A DNA stretch of 64,000 nt from Apostichopus japonicus (lineage: Eukaryota > Echinodermata > Holothuroidea > Aspidochirotida > Stichopodidae), in contig NC_092579.1 in NCBI RefSeq assembly GCF_037975245.1, positions 31,262,666 to 31,326,665 of the forward strand. The letters run 5' to 3'. The stretch's first letter is position 1. Each line of letters starts with the position of its first letter. This document shows, piece by piece, positions 1 through 8,663 of this stretch. The notes under the pieces are model-generated. The model was given only the letters and a program-made list of their open reading frames with translations, had not been told where the DNA came from and ran no database searches. A program made the translations under genes and the position numbers.

Positions 1-159
1 GGTGTGAGCTTTCCATTTACAAATGTGTTACTGTATATAGGCCTATCCTTATTCTGATTGCAGTCTGGGTCTCAATAAAACTGATTCTTACACCACATAT
101 ATTACATTGTAATGTATGCATTTAAATTCTGACTGTCGCTTTTTGCTCTGCTAGGTACA
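1..159. other. Non-coding left flank
   Basis: AT-rich sequence with no open frame of note, no RNA gene and no repeat that I can recognise. It ends at the left inverted repeat of the hAT-like element. Confidence 0.5.
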
Positions 160-1112
160 CAGTATTAGTGCTGATAGTCGACTCTTACTTTTGTAGTTGA
201 TTAATCGCATAGCTCTTCTCGCGATACTCGGTTACAGTTATGGCATCATCACTGTCATTTCTACATTGCAGAAATACAGTCAAACAAATATTTTTCCATG
301 GTGCACTGTCCCTATTTGTTCTTTCAAGTCTTAATGTGTGATGTCTAATTCATGTTAAAACATCTACCAAACAAAAACTGTCAACAAATTTCAATATTCA
401 ACATTTCTTAAAATCCTTCAAAGTAAATCAAAAACTTTGGAATGGATCTACAAGGCTACTACAACTACTAGCACTAATCACAGCAAAAAAATGAATAGAT
501 GCAACACCCTGTAGCGGTGTGATGATTACTATGCAAGAGTTTTCTGTAGAAGGACGTTCACCTTCTAGGCTAGGCTTTAGCCTAGTGTGATAGCACGCAC
601 ATATTATGACACATTGAAATGAAACTTCACCGCAATCGACACACTCTATCAGACATATGATACATGTGCACCACTGGCCAGAAATGAAATATACTGTAAA
701 CATGCATGTTTGAAGAAATTACAAATTCTTTGGCAATCATTAAAGATTAATAAATTTGGGAATTTGCAATTATGCGCAATGATGAAACATTGCTAGGACT
801 AAATGTTGCACTGCAGAACAATCGTATTACTAACAAGTAAACGCATGAATCTAACCTGAACAGGTGCTTGCTGATTTTTAACACAGCACAGTTCTAGTGT
901 AGCATTGTAAGAACCTGTGTTTGCAATATTTGCTGACAAACTGCTTAAGTGTTGTTTTTGATAGGTTAGGCTATTTTTCAATAGCAGATTGTGTGTAGTG
1001 CTAGCTTTAGTCCAGTAATCGCAACTTAGGTTTTGAGAGCGATTAATCAAACTTCCAAAGTGTAATCGCGACTACTGGCGATTAATCGATCACGACTATC
1101 AGCACTACACTG
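160..1112. mobile_element. hAT-like non-autonomous DNA transposon
   Basis: The left end reads CAGTATTAGTGCTGATAGTC. The reverse complement of the right end reads CAGTGTAGTGCTGATAGTCG. These are imperfect terminal inverted repeats of about 20 bp, and a second shared motif, GATTAATCG, lies just inside both ends (about 200-209 and 1,079-1,088). Ends starting CAGTG are typical of the hAT superfamily, which makes 8-bp target duplications. The 8-bp flanks here (152-159 and 1,113-1,120) do not match well, so the target duplication is lost or the end assignment is off by some bases. The 953-bp interior shows no transposase-like frame, only short open frames without recognisable motifs, so the element would have depended on a transposase from elsewhere. 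The inverted ends are directly visible. The superfamily is inferred from the terminal bases only. Confidence 0.55.
571..586. repeat. Short perfect palindrome inside the hAT-like element
   Basis: Two 7-base arms, CTAGGCT and AGCCTAG, are separated by TT. The hairpin could be chance or part of the element's subterminal structure. Confidence 0.35.
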
Positions 1113-1841
1113 TATAAAAGTAGACTACTCACCAGATGTACAACTTCAGTTCCTCAGGTTTTACTTGTTCAATAGCTTAACATTGAAACTAGTGGCTCCT
1201 TATACCATCCTTTACTTGTACTACTACACATCTCAATAACACACAGATCAAAACAACAGACACAGGTAGTACATTGGTCTCTACAGGCCATGAACATGTT
1301 CTTCCAGTCTAATTATTACTTCATCAGTGCATTTTTGGGCACATGCCATGGTGTACCAATGTGTTGTTACTTCCGTGTCAATCTCGTGCCACATTGCGAT
1401 ATTTTGGTGATTTTTCACAAAATTTGCCCCCAAATCACTCAAGCGTAAAATGATGAGACCTTTTTGTCATATTCCGTGATTACATATCATAACCAATACC
1501 CTTAGCTATACTTAAGGCTCATAGAGTCTAAAATGGCAATTTTCAAATTCTTACTTATTATGGCCACGACACGAAAATTTCAACATCCTGTATTTTTGGG
1601 ATCCATCTAAGCATGTTCTCTAGAACATATATCAACCACTCTGCCAATTAGAAACTTGATTTTTCCCTTCGAAATTTTTTTTCGTAATCTCATGACCTAA
1701 TGTGACAACATTTTAGGAACACGATTTGCTCTCGCTGTTTCCTCCGAACATATATCATACCTACACTCCGACAAGTGTACATAAATACACAAAACAATCG
1801 ATAACAAGTCAGCCCGAATTCAAATCTAAATTTCCCGTGGA
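1113..1841. other. Non-coding stretch, nothing recognised
   Basis: This AT-rich stretch lies between the hAT-like element and the first P2X7-like remnant. The only longer open frame in it (minus strand, ending near 1,690) overlaps the P2X7-like exon in antisense and shows no motif. No repeats shared with the rest of the window were seen. Confidence 0.4.
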
Positions 1842-2129
1842 ATGTCAGATTTAGAACCAAATGTGGCAACCGAAGTTCAAAGTGATAGTGGTTCTTCACC
1901 AGGCAGTGAAATTGTACTAGAATTGGAGTGCCCTTTCTAATATTCGAAGCAGAGAGTGAAGGCGATGATCATGCCAATATTGAACCTAATGTTGAGGGTG
2001 GACCTGAGGTGTTACTGTTAGGATATAGAACCGTATCAGTTCGAGCCTGTCAAATGAGCCGAAATTGAAGCTCCACAACATATCGAAGAAGAAACCCGTT
2101 CGGAACTATTGCAAGGAGCATACAACGTG
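1842..2129 (+). pseudogene. Broken 5' exon of a P2X7-domain-like gene
   Basis: ATG at 1,842 opens a 32-residue acidic, Ser/Glu-rich frame (MSDLEPNV...) that stops at 1,938. Shifting frame, the sequence continues with more acidic residues (EAESEGDDHANIEPNVEGG). After a second shift it gives IEPYQFEPVK from 2,025. This is followed by an in-frame TGA at 2,055 and then AEIEAPQHIEEETRSELLQG, up to a GTAAGA donor-like site at 2,130. An acidic N-terminus followed by PYxFEP is what I know from invertebrate proteins carrying the P2X purinoceptor 7 cysteine-rich intracellular domain. The matching C-terminal exon lies 470 bp downstream on the same strand, which supports the reading. Two frame breaks and one stop mark it as decayed. 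Sequence error is the alternative for some of the breaks. The function of such domain proteins is unknown, and many copies are spread with transposons. Confidence 0.5.
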
Positions 2130-2602
2130 GTAAGAATTTAGTAATGAAGCAAACAAAATCCAGTCCATTTTTTGCATGTGTGGTTGGAATTCACGGAACT
2201 GCCTTAACCATATTGTGAGTTGTGTTACGGTGACTTACAACCATAGAATCCTTACAACCCATATGTACTGTGTGTTGGCTATGTATTCATACATGTTCAG
2301 TATGGTGCGTAGTAGTAGTAGTAGTGGTGGTTTCATACTGAAAGTTTGGCTCGGGACGTAAGCTGCATTATGCAGCCATGCTAGGTAGGCATATGTGTCA
2401 TTTTATACTCATTATTACTAGGCTAGTACTTAGGCCTGGAGTTTTGCAAATCAATTGTCTGAACAAAAGAATGTTTCATGAAATATGGAAGGTGTAAATT
2501 CACAACAAATGTAACCATAACTGTACATTGTATCCCTGCTTGTTATTGTGGACATCATGGGCCAACATTCATACATTTTGAACTTTCAATATTTTTTTTT
2601 AG
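2130..2602 (+). other. Probable intron region of the P2X7-like remnant
   Basis: The stretch starts with GTAAGA and ends with a run of nine T followed by AG at 2,601-2,602, immediately before recognisable coding sequence. The middle of the P2X7-type domain, with its Cys-rich motif, should be encoded between the two recognised exons. A short frame at 2,176 contains two cysteines (CGWNSRNC), but I cannot recognise a proper zinc-binding core, so the central exon is missing or badly decayed. Confidence 0.4.
2309..2325. repeat. Short (GTA)n microsatellite
   Basis: Five to six GTA triplets are followed by GGT triplets. It is small and probably without consequence. Confidence 0.6.
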
Positions 2603-2774
2603 GCAGTACAGATACATAGCCTACGGTCAACAGGTTCAAAGGTGCTGGGGGTTCCTAGCAAGACACGTCAGGGTTGTGCTACCATCATGTGCAGTCCAAA
2701 GAATCAGAAGTGAGTTTCCAGCCAATGGTCATTTCACTGGATTCAAGATGCCAGGAGAAAACTCAATTGTATAG
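2603..2774 (+). CDS. C-terminal exon of a P2X7 cysteine-rich domain protein (partial)
   Basis: Directly after the acceptor-like TTTTTTTTTAG the sequence is open for 57 codons to TAG at 2,772. It contains YRYIAYGQQVQRCWGFLARH, then VRVVLPSCAVQRIRSEFP, then a Gly/Phe-containing tail. The motif order RYIAY-Q-V-CWG-L-VLPSC-V-RIR-EFP is the characteristic end of the P2X purinoceptor 7 intracellular cysteine-rich domain. That domain occurs in vertebrate P2X7 and, far more often, in short stand-alone proteins of fish and invertebrates. The conserved Cys residues of WCWG-like and PSC motifs are both present. The reading frame starts in phase 1 of the exon. No frameshift is visible here, in contrast to the 5' exon. 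It may be the surviving end of a pseudogene or of a transposon-carried gene. I see no transmembrane segments or channel region. Confidence 0.65.
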
Positions 2775-3418
2775 GAAGCCTTGGTTGAGAAATCCCTCAC
2801 CTTTTCTATTCTACGATTGTGTTGGATTATCAATCCTTCAGGGTTCCCTCAGTGTTGATATATTAAAATTCAAGACTTTTAATTAAGGATGAAATGGTTA
2901 TTTTCCAGATCCAGCATCAACAATGAAAGAAAAGGCATGCTTTGAAGCATTTAGACACATGTATTGGCGTGACCGTGATGTCATATAATATGTGCATCAG
3001 TGAACGGGCATTGACCTTTTTAGGAGCATTTCCTCCCAGACATGTTGGCTTTGTACCTGTAATCTGGAAGCCAAAATATCCATATCTCCAATGATATTTG
3101 ACAGAAAGTTATAATAAAGACCAATGGAGGCAGCAGAACTCTTGAATGTTTAGACTTTGTTTCTTCAGCAGCAGGTGGTTTGTTTTACAATCTTTCTCCA
3201 GAAACTCAGCAGTACACCCTGTTAATGGTCTTCGATTGTTTTAATGCGTGTGATGCTGTGTTTCCCTTTACGTGTCAGTGTTGTATGTGTCGTCGTGCGT
3301 GGGTAACATTTACAGGTATGCATGTGAGTTGCGTCATGCAGTATTTCTTGGTTTAAATTACCCTTTATTCTATTTGCTTTTGGTTTATTCTAATTAATTT
3401 ATCACATTCATTTGAACC
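2775..3418. other. Non-coding stretch, nothing recognised
   Basis: Sequence following the P2X7-like stop. Short open frames only, no repeats shared with other parts of the window and no recognised motifs. Confidence 0.4.
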
Positions 3419-3744
3419 TCAAGTTTCTTTATCATGACTGTGCAGACTTTTTGTTTCCTATGAGAGCTTGAAATTTTCTTCACTTGTAAACAAATCTCTT
3501 TACTCAGCAGTAAACAATGTTCATATGCTGCTCCAGGGAGACCTAAAGTGGTCTAAACTTGCCTCAACTGACCCAATCTGTGTACCACTTGTACTTCCAT
3601 TCATGCTCCATTACAGCCAAACCAAGAAAACCAGATCCTAATTGATAAGATATAAACAAAGATGTTCTCCTGTTGCTCTTTGGAACTTTTCCTGAAGGAG
3701 AACACTTGTGAGGTTGATATAGATGCTAATAGGAGTATGCCACC
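3419..3744 (+). mobile_element. MITE-like element, 5'-truncated diverged copy
   Basis: The sequence aligns with the right two thirds of the elements at 4,984 and 7,454. Shared landmarks in order are TATCATGAC (near 3,430), CTTCACTTGTAAACAAA (near 3,480), the GCTGCTCC-GGGAG stretch (near 3,530) and the conserved right end AGGAGTATGCCACCTTA (ending 3,747). The first ~155 bp of the element, with the left inverted repeat, are absent. Divergence from the other two is clearly higher than between them, so this is the oldest copy. Confidence 0.7.
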
Positions 3745-4473
3745 TTAAGTAACAGCTGAGATATTTAAACTCCACATTAAACCTCCTTTTTATGATAGTT
3801 TGAGAAGTTGTGACTTACATCATTTCTGTGTATCTCTGTCTATTGGGTGAATCTTCATATGGTGTTTCACACATGTTGTACAGTCTATATGAATAATACA
3901 GTACTGAACTTTAAACAAGTGAGAGCCCAATGATTGACATATTCCCTAGTGTGATAAGAAGTCATTCCATCAGCATGACAGGCATCTACTGAATGTCTAA
4001 ATTGTTCTTGGGTCCACACAATGTGTTTTAAGCACAGGCCCTCAGTTTGGTGCTACTTACCCCTCTGGTGGAAACTTGGTTGGCCTTCTTCCCTCTGAAA
4101 ATTTGATCACTCCCAGCATCCAGTAAGCATGTGCCCTTAGCTGTGGCTCTAAAGTGAAAGAGAAAAAGTTACTTGTTACTTTGGCACTGCTTTTCAAAGG
4201 TATTTTGTCAGATTTTGGTGCAAAAACTACTTAGGAGATCTATGCACTAGCTGTGACCGGATCTAGAATGAGGGCGCTGTTCAAACAACATTCCAAACTA
4301 GTTGTAGTCGATCATATTGACTAGTTTCTCAGTGTAAGTCTTGTCTTGTATCATTCTATGTGTAGCTATTCAACTGCTTAGACTTCCAATAAATGCTTAC
4401 AAACCAAACTAGTGAATAGGTCACTGGAAAATTGGTATGTTTTAAGGATAAAAACTGATTAGTATTTAGAACA
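3745..4473. other. Non-coding stretch, nothing recognised
   Basis: AT-rich sequence with only short unrecognised open frames between a MITE-like copy and the transposon-protein remnant. Confidence 0.4.
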
Positions 4474-4875
4474 ATGGGTAGAAGGAAAGGCATGTTTGAT
4501 AGGCATGTAATAACCTTCAAGCCAGGTAACAGGTTTGGCTTTACTGCTTGAACAGCTGCTGAAGCTGATGCCAATTGCACTGGTGATATTCCTAGCTCTT
4601 CTGATACAGATATGGCAACTAATTCCTCTTGCAAACCTGCTTATAGAAGGCTCGACAAGGAAGAGTATGAGAGAGTAATTAACCCAGCAGATAAAGGACA
4701 TGAGATATTTTCAACTCAGTCACAACAAACCATGTTTGCAGAATCTACAGGAAACAGGTTTGTTAATTTGCAAGCTCTATTAAGGGCCTATCACAGTGCT
4801 ATGATGGCTCACAGAGAGACAAGCAATGGATGTGGGGACGACCCTATAGGTCTTTCTGATATGGAAGAATTGTAG
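4474..4875 (+). pseudogene. Decayed N-terminus of a transposon-type protein
   Basis: ATG at 4,474 gives a 25-residue frame beginning MGRRKGMFDRHV, stopped by TGA at 4,549. The same frame continues through a Ser/Thr/Asp-rich linker into an 87-codon open stretch from 4,612 with KPAYRRLDKEEYERVINPAD and FVNLQALLRAYHSAMMAHRE, ending at TAG 4,873. The frame stays protein-like after that stop (CLESLCSYRSELL) to about 4,935. A basic MGRRKG start, a YRRLDKxEYxRV segment and a G-N-R-hydrophobic helix resemble the N-terminal region of Mutator-like transposase-domain proteins that I associate with invertebrate genomes. This assignment is from memory of the general pattern and is uncertain. At least two in-frame stops indicate a dead copy. 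No catalytic DDE region is seen downstream, where a MITE-like copy begins at 4,984. Confidence 0.4.
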
Positions 4876-4983
4876 GACTTGAATCAAAGGTTGTGTTTGG
4901 AATCACTATGTAGCTACAGGAGTGAACTCTTGTCCATATAAAAAGCTTAAAAAAACAGTAACAAACCTGGCAAGAATCCTTCA

Positions 4984-5451
4984 GGTAGCATACGCCCATT
5001 AAAAGCGCCATTGACTTACACACTAAATCACAAAAGTAATGTGGTCTCTAAGTCTAGAGAGAAGTTTTCACTAGCTAAACGCTACCCATCACCGGATAGC
5101 TGTCAAGTTGGCCTTTTATGGCATCATCAATTTTCCGTATCATGACCATGTAGATTTTTTGCTATCCGAGCCGGAAGTTTTTGTCACTTGTAAACAAACC
5201 TCTTCACTCAGTGGTAAACAATTTTCCTACGCTGCTCCTGGGAGGCCTTAATGGGGTCTGAAATGGCCTCAATTGACACAATTTTCTCACTACATGTACT
5301 TCCATTAATGCTCTTCAACATGCAAGCCACAAAAAACTAGATCATGATTGATAACAGGTCACAAAAGATGTTCCCCTGCTGCTTTTTGGCACTTTTCTTG
5401 AAGGAGAACAATCGAGCGGACTGATATAGACTCTAATAGGAGTATGCCACC
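4984..5451 (+). mobile_element. MITE-like element, copy with both ends
   Basis: The left end is GGTAGCATACGCCCATTA. The reverse complement of the right end is GGTGGCATACTCCTATTA. These are imperfect terminal inverted repeats with 15 of 18 bases matching. The flanking triplets are TCA and TTA. No coding capacity is visible over 468 bp. Homology to the copy at 7,454 starts exactly at the left GGTAGC, which fixes the left boundary. A 3-bp target site and GG-starting ends would fit PIF/Harbinger-type elements, but this is an inference. Other superfamilies remain possible. Confidence 0.65.
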
Positions 5452-5634
5452 TTATGTGAGAGATGAATTTTTTTTTTAATACCAAAATGATACTTTTTAT
5501 AGTCGTCACAATATAAACCACAACAAAATTCTATGCAATTATCATTTTAGGTCCATAAAGATGTATTTTCAGAGATTTCAGTATGCAAGGTGCAGTGTGT
5601 AAATACACATATGAGCAATACTGTGTAAGCAGTA
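5452..5634. repeat. Shared right extension of the duplicated segment, copy 1
   Basis: It continues in homology with 7,895-8,075, through the motifs ACCAAAATGATACTTTTTAT, TTCTATGCAATTATCATTTT and ACACATATGAGCAATACT, and ends at GTAAGCAGTA. The homology extends well past the right inverted repeat of the MITE-like element. Either the element is longer than its inverted repeats suggest, or the element was duplicated with its neighbour. Confidence 0.7.
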
Positions 5635-7453
5635 ACCAGGTCTACGACTGCAACAACATTTCCAGTCACCAATTTTGATAAGCTTGACCAATTTGGGTGC
5701 ATCTATGATTCCTGCAGGTTGTATTGGTATTCCTGATCACCGCCCACTTGGTCTGGCTTGCCCTACCTGCAGAAACGTCATCCAGAGAAGGGTCTGCGGG
5801 GAGGGTTTTTTCGTCTCTGGCTCTGAAAAGTGATGAAAACTACTTTTGTTTAGCTCAGCTGATTCCTCCCAAACTGACCTACAGGACATACCCCAATGTA
5901 TTCCTGAACTGTTTGGAACATGTTAAACTGATATTGCATGTCACTCCAGTGCAACTGCTAAGTTACTAAGAATAAGAGAAGAGAATTGAAGGTGTTCTTT
6001 GCCAAAACTGGATCATCGGGATTTGTAAACCACAGCCTCACTGTGTGACAAGTACATTTATGTAGCTGATCAATATGAGCTACCGTACTTGCTCTTCATA
6101 TTACACACTACGAGTCTGTGCACTCCATTGAATATGGCTACTGAAGTACAATAATAAACCAAGTCTGTTACTAAATAAATGTTCGCCTCCTATATTCTTG
6201 ATACGACACGCTCAACGGCCACACACTGAAACACACTGTAACAGTATGTACAGTAGTCAAAAGGAACAAATACTGAAATGCTATCTAGATACACTGTTCA
6301 CCTCAACAGCATATCCAGTCCATTTAAAGGTTTGTGCATAGGTTGTTACAATGTATTAAAGACAGTTATAAGGGAAGAGAGGTGGATAGGGGGGCATATT
6401 TCATGATAAAACATTCAAATTTGTTGCTCGGCAAAGAACAACAACGTCAAATTACCTTATTCTCCATTGGTGGCGAGCACTGGTTCCTATACTGTAGTTA
6501 CTACTGTACAGTAGATCTCCCATGGAAGCATCAGGATATCTCTTTCTGCTGTCAGAGTTGTTTGGGATTTGTTGTTACCTCATCTAACCAGTTGAGGCCA
6601 TTGATACCACACCCATTCAAAGTATATCGCTGTGAATGCTGAGGACTTGGCACATCAACTTTCTCTGAAAATTGACAAAACAACAGAAAACTAATGATAG
6701 TGAAAATAGGCTCAAAACCCCTTGATGCACATATGTAGGAGCAGAAAATGCATACCTTTGTGGATTATTTGCTAAATAAGACTCAAAACATTCTCTGTGT
6801 AAGGTTTTAGCACTCAGCAGCCACTCCACTTAGGATACAGACCTCATACAACATTGTGCTACAGCTGGTGTAGACGTGGTGTAGGGTACTAACGTAGCGC
6901 CATTATGAACCTGAGGCCTAAGCTAACAACATTATGGGTATTTCATGCATTGAAACTGAGTATTTGTCTTTAGTCAAACACCAGGTACTTCCAACTTTAG
7001 CAAAAATAACCTAAAATATGGTTACCATGTACTTTAGGTGCCCACGGATGTCAAATTTCACTGAACTAAGTCATTCACGTCACACACACGGCAGGCATTT
7101 TGGTCTGATTCTGAAGGATTTTGAATATCGTGCATTTGGCACCTACTTAGCAGGGTCAAGGAATGAATCAAATTACGGAAGCTTTGGTAGGTCAAGGCTT
7201 AATGACCCAATAGTTTATTGGGGAGGAAAACTGGTCAGAAATGCTCAAAATGTTGTTCTGGTCTCATGTATAGAAACGCACATGCTCTTTGTGGTACTTT
7301 AAGTCTGTAATACTAATTTATGCGTAAAAATCATCCAAGCTTGAATTTTCAGACGTTTGCTTGAAAACCATTTTTACACACCATAGCAACTACTTTGGTC
7401 CAAAATTGGGACTTCTAGCACTTAAAATGAAAAATTTTAGCATTTTTGCTTAA
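5635..7453. other. Long stretch without recognised gene
   Basis: Several small open frames occur. One of 81 codons at 5,724 (+) contains an ACPTCRN motif in an overlapping frame. One of 102 codons lies at 6,334 (+) and one of 94 codons at 7,018 (+). None shows a domain that I recognise, codon periodicity cannot be judged reliably by eye, and no supporting splice structure is convincing. A weak exon candidate on the minus strand is listed separately. Confidence 0.4.
6579..6664 (-). other. Possible isolated exon, minus strand
   Basis: Read on the minus strand, TGTTGTTTTGTCAATTTTCAG ends at 6,665 as a good acceptor-like site. The following 86 bases are open in one frame (KVDVPSPQHSQRYTLNGCG, then INGLNWLDE) and are followed by a GTAACA donor-like site at 6,578. 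An upstream open piece near 6,760-6,829 (EWLLSAKTLHRECFESYLAN) also ends in a GTATGC donor-like site, but the phases of the two pieces do not fit together. I recognise no family. It could equally be chance. Confidence 0.2.
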
Positions 7454-7894
7454 GGTAGCATACGCCCATTAAAAGCCCCATTGACTTACACACTAAATCA
7501 CAAAAGTAATGTGGTCTCTTAGTCTAGATAGAAGTTTTCACTAGCTAAACGCTACCCATCACCGGATAGCTGACAAATTGGCCATTCATGGCATCACCAG
7601 GTTTCCGTACCATGATCATGAAGATTTTTTGCTATCCGAGCCGGAAGTTTTCGTCACTTGTAAACAAACCTCTTCACTCAGTGGTAAACAAATTTCCTAC
7701 GCTGCTCCTGGGAGGCATAAAGGGGTCTAAAATAGCCTCAATTGACCCAATTTTCTCACCACATGTACTTCCATTAATGCTCTTTAGCATGCATGCCACA
7801 AAAAACTAGATCATGATTGATAACAGGTCACAAAAAGATGTTCTCCCGCTGCTTTTGAGCGGATTGATATAGACTCCAATAGGAGTATGCCACC
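7454..7894 (+). mobile_element. MITE-like element, copy next to the satellite
   Basis: This is the same element as at 4,984, 441 bp long, shortened by about 25 bp near 7,850 where the CTTTTCTTGAAGGAGAACA stretch is missing. The left flank ends in TAA and the right flank starts with TAA, a perfect 3-bp candidate target-site duplication. The left flank is unrelated to that of the 4,984 copy, so homology starts sharply at the left inverted repeat. The open frames in it (for example 7,588-7,809) are not genes. Confidence 0.65.
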
Positions 7895-8075
7895 TAAAGT
7901 GAGAGATGATTTTTTGTTATTACCAAAATGATACTTTTTATTGTCGTCACAATATAAACCACAACAGAATTCTATGCAATTATCATTTTTGGTCCATAAA
8001 GATGTATTTTCAGACATTTCAGTACACACGGTGAAGTGAGTAGATACACATATGAGCAATACTAAGTAAGCAGTA
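7895..8075. repeat. Shared right extension of the duplicated segment, copy 2
   Basis: Homologous to 5,452-5,634, with small differences throughout. The homology stops at GTAAGCAGTA, ten bases before the satellite begins. Confidence 0.7.
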
Positions 8076-8088
8076 GGGGTTAGCAGTA
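8069..8088. repeat. Seven-base direct repeat at the array junction
   Basis: AGCAGTA occurs at 8,069-8,075 and again at 8,082-8,088. The second copy overlaps the first bases of the first satellite unit (GTATAAGATCG from 8,086). It may be a target duplication or a microhomology scar from the event that placed the satellite here. Confidence 0.5.
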
Positions 8089-8111
8089 TAAGATCGCGGC
8101 AAAAGCAAACT

Positions 8112-8193
8112 GCGGTGGCCGGGTCTCGAGCCGAGAATCCAAAATACGTCTCGCTCTCAAGGTACAGAGCACAACCAACTGCGCCACGGCAGC
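8112..8193 (-). ncRNA. tRNA-like segment in the first unit
   Basis: On the minus strand the 82-nt segment starts GCTGCCG, then TGGCGCAGTTGG (A box, 8,175-8,186), TT, GTGC (pairs with GCGC as a D stem, one wobble), a degenerate anticodon region, and the B box GGCTCGAGACC (8,122-8,132), ending in CCACCGCA. The A box matches the tRNA consensus fully, including A14. The region between D stem and T stem is about 10 nt longer than in a class I tRNA and shows no normal anticodon arm. It is therefore a tRNA-derived pseudogene or SINE head, not a working tRNA. No amino acid identity can be assigned. Confidence 0.6.
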
Positions 8194-8581
8194 TGTTGAT
8201 ATAAATCTATGTTCGTTTCTAATACTTAAAGTTCTAGAGAACGTATAAGATCGCGGCAAAAGCAAATGCGCTGGCCTGGTCTCGAGCCCGCGATCCAAAA
8301 TTCGTCACGCTCTCGAGGTACAGAGCACAGCCAACCGCGCCACGACAGCAGTTGATATAAATCTATGTTCGTTTCTAATACTTAAAGTTCCAGAGACCGT
8401 ATAAGATCGCGGCAAAAGCAAACTGCCCCCACCTGGTCTCGAGCCCGCGATCCAAAATACGTCACGCTCTCGAGGTACAGAGCACAGCAAACCGCGCCAC
8501 GACAGCAGTTGATATAAATCTATGTTCGTTTCTAATACTTAAAGTTCCAGAGACCGTATAAGATCGCGGCAAAAGCAAACT

Positions 8582-8663
8582 GCAGTGGCCGGGTCTCGAG
8601 CCCAGGATCCAAAATACGTTACGCTCTCGAGGTACAGAGCACAACCAACCGCGCCACGACAGC
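8582..8663 (-). ncRNA. Best-folding tRNA-like segment (edge unit)
   Basis: Minus strand: 5' GCTGTCG can pair with 3' CCACTGC at five of seven acceptor positions. The D stem is GCGC/GTGC. The T stem CTGGG/CCCGG pairs at all five positions (one T-G wobble), and the T loop CTCGAGA resembles TTCRANN. The discriminator position is A. A box at 8,645-8,656 and B box at 8,592-8,602. The T stem is broken in core units, where the segment reads CGCGGGCTCGAGACCAGG, which suggests that this edge type is closer to the ancestral sequence. Confidence 0.6.

Noticed and set aside
4356-4701. Minus-strand open frames of 80 and 92 codons
   Set aside because: They are antisense shadows of the plus-strand transposon-protein remnant and show no motif of their own.
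5724-5969. 81-codon open frame, with a CPTC motif in an overlapping frame, as a zinc-binding protein
   Set aside because: A single Cys pair is not enough. The open stretch is short, with no splice or family support.
6334-6642. 102-codon open frame as a gene
   Set aside because: No recognisable domain, and composition like translated non-coding sequence.
7018-7302. 94-codon open frame as a gene
   Set aside because: No recognised family, and no supporting neighbours or splice signals.
7588-7809. 73-codon open frame as a gene
   Set aside because: It lies inside the MITE-like element. The homologous copy at 4,984 does not keep the frame.
8112-8193. Functional tRNA gene
   Set aside because: No proper anticodon arm, about 10 extra bases between D and T stems, and mismatches in the acceptor stem.
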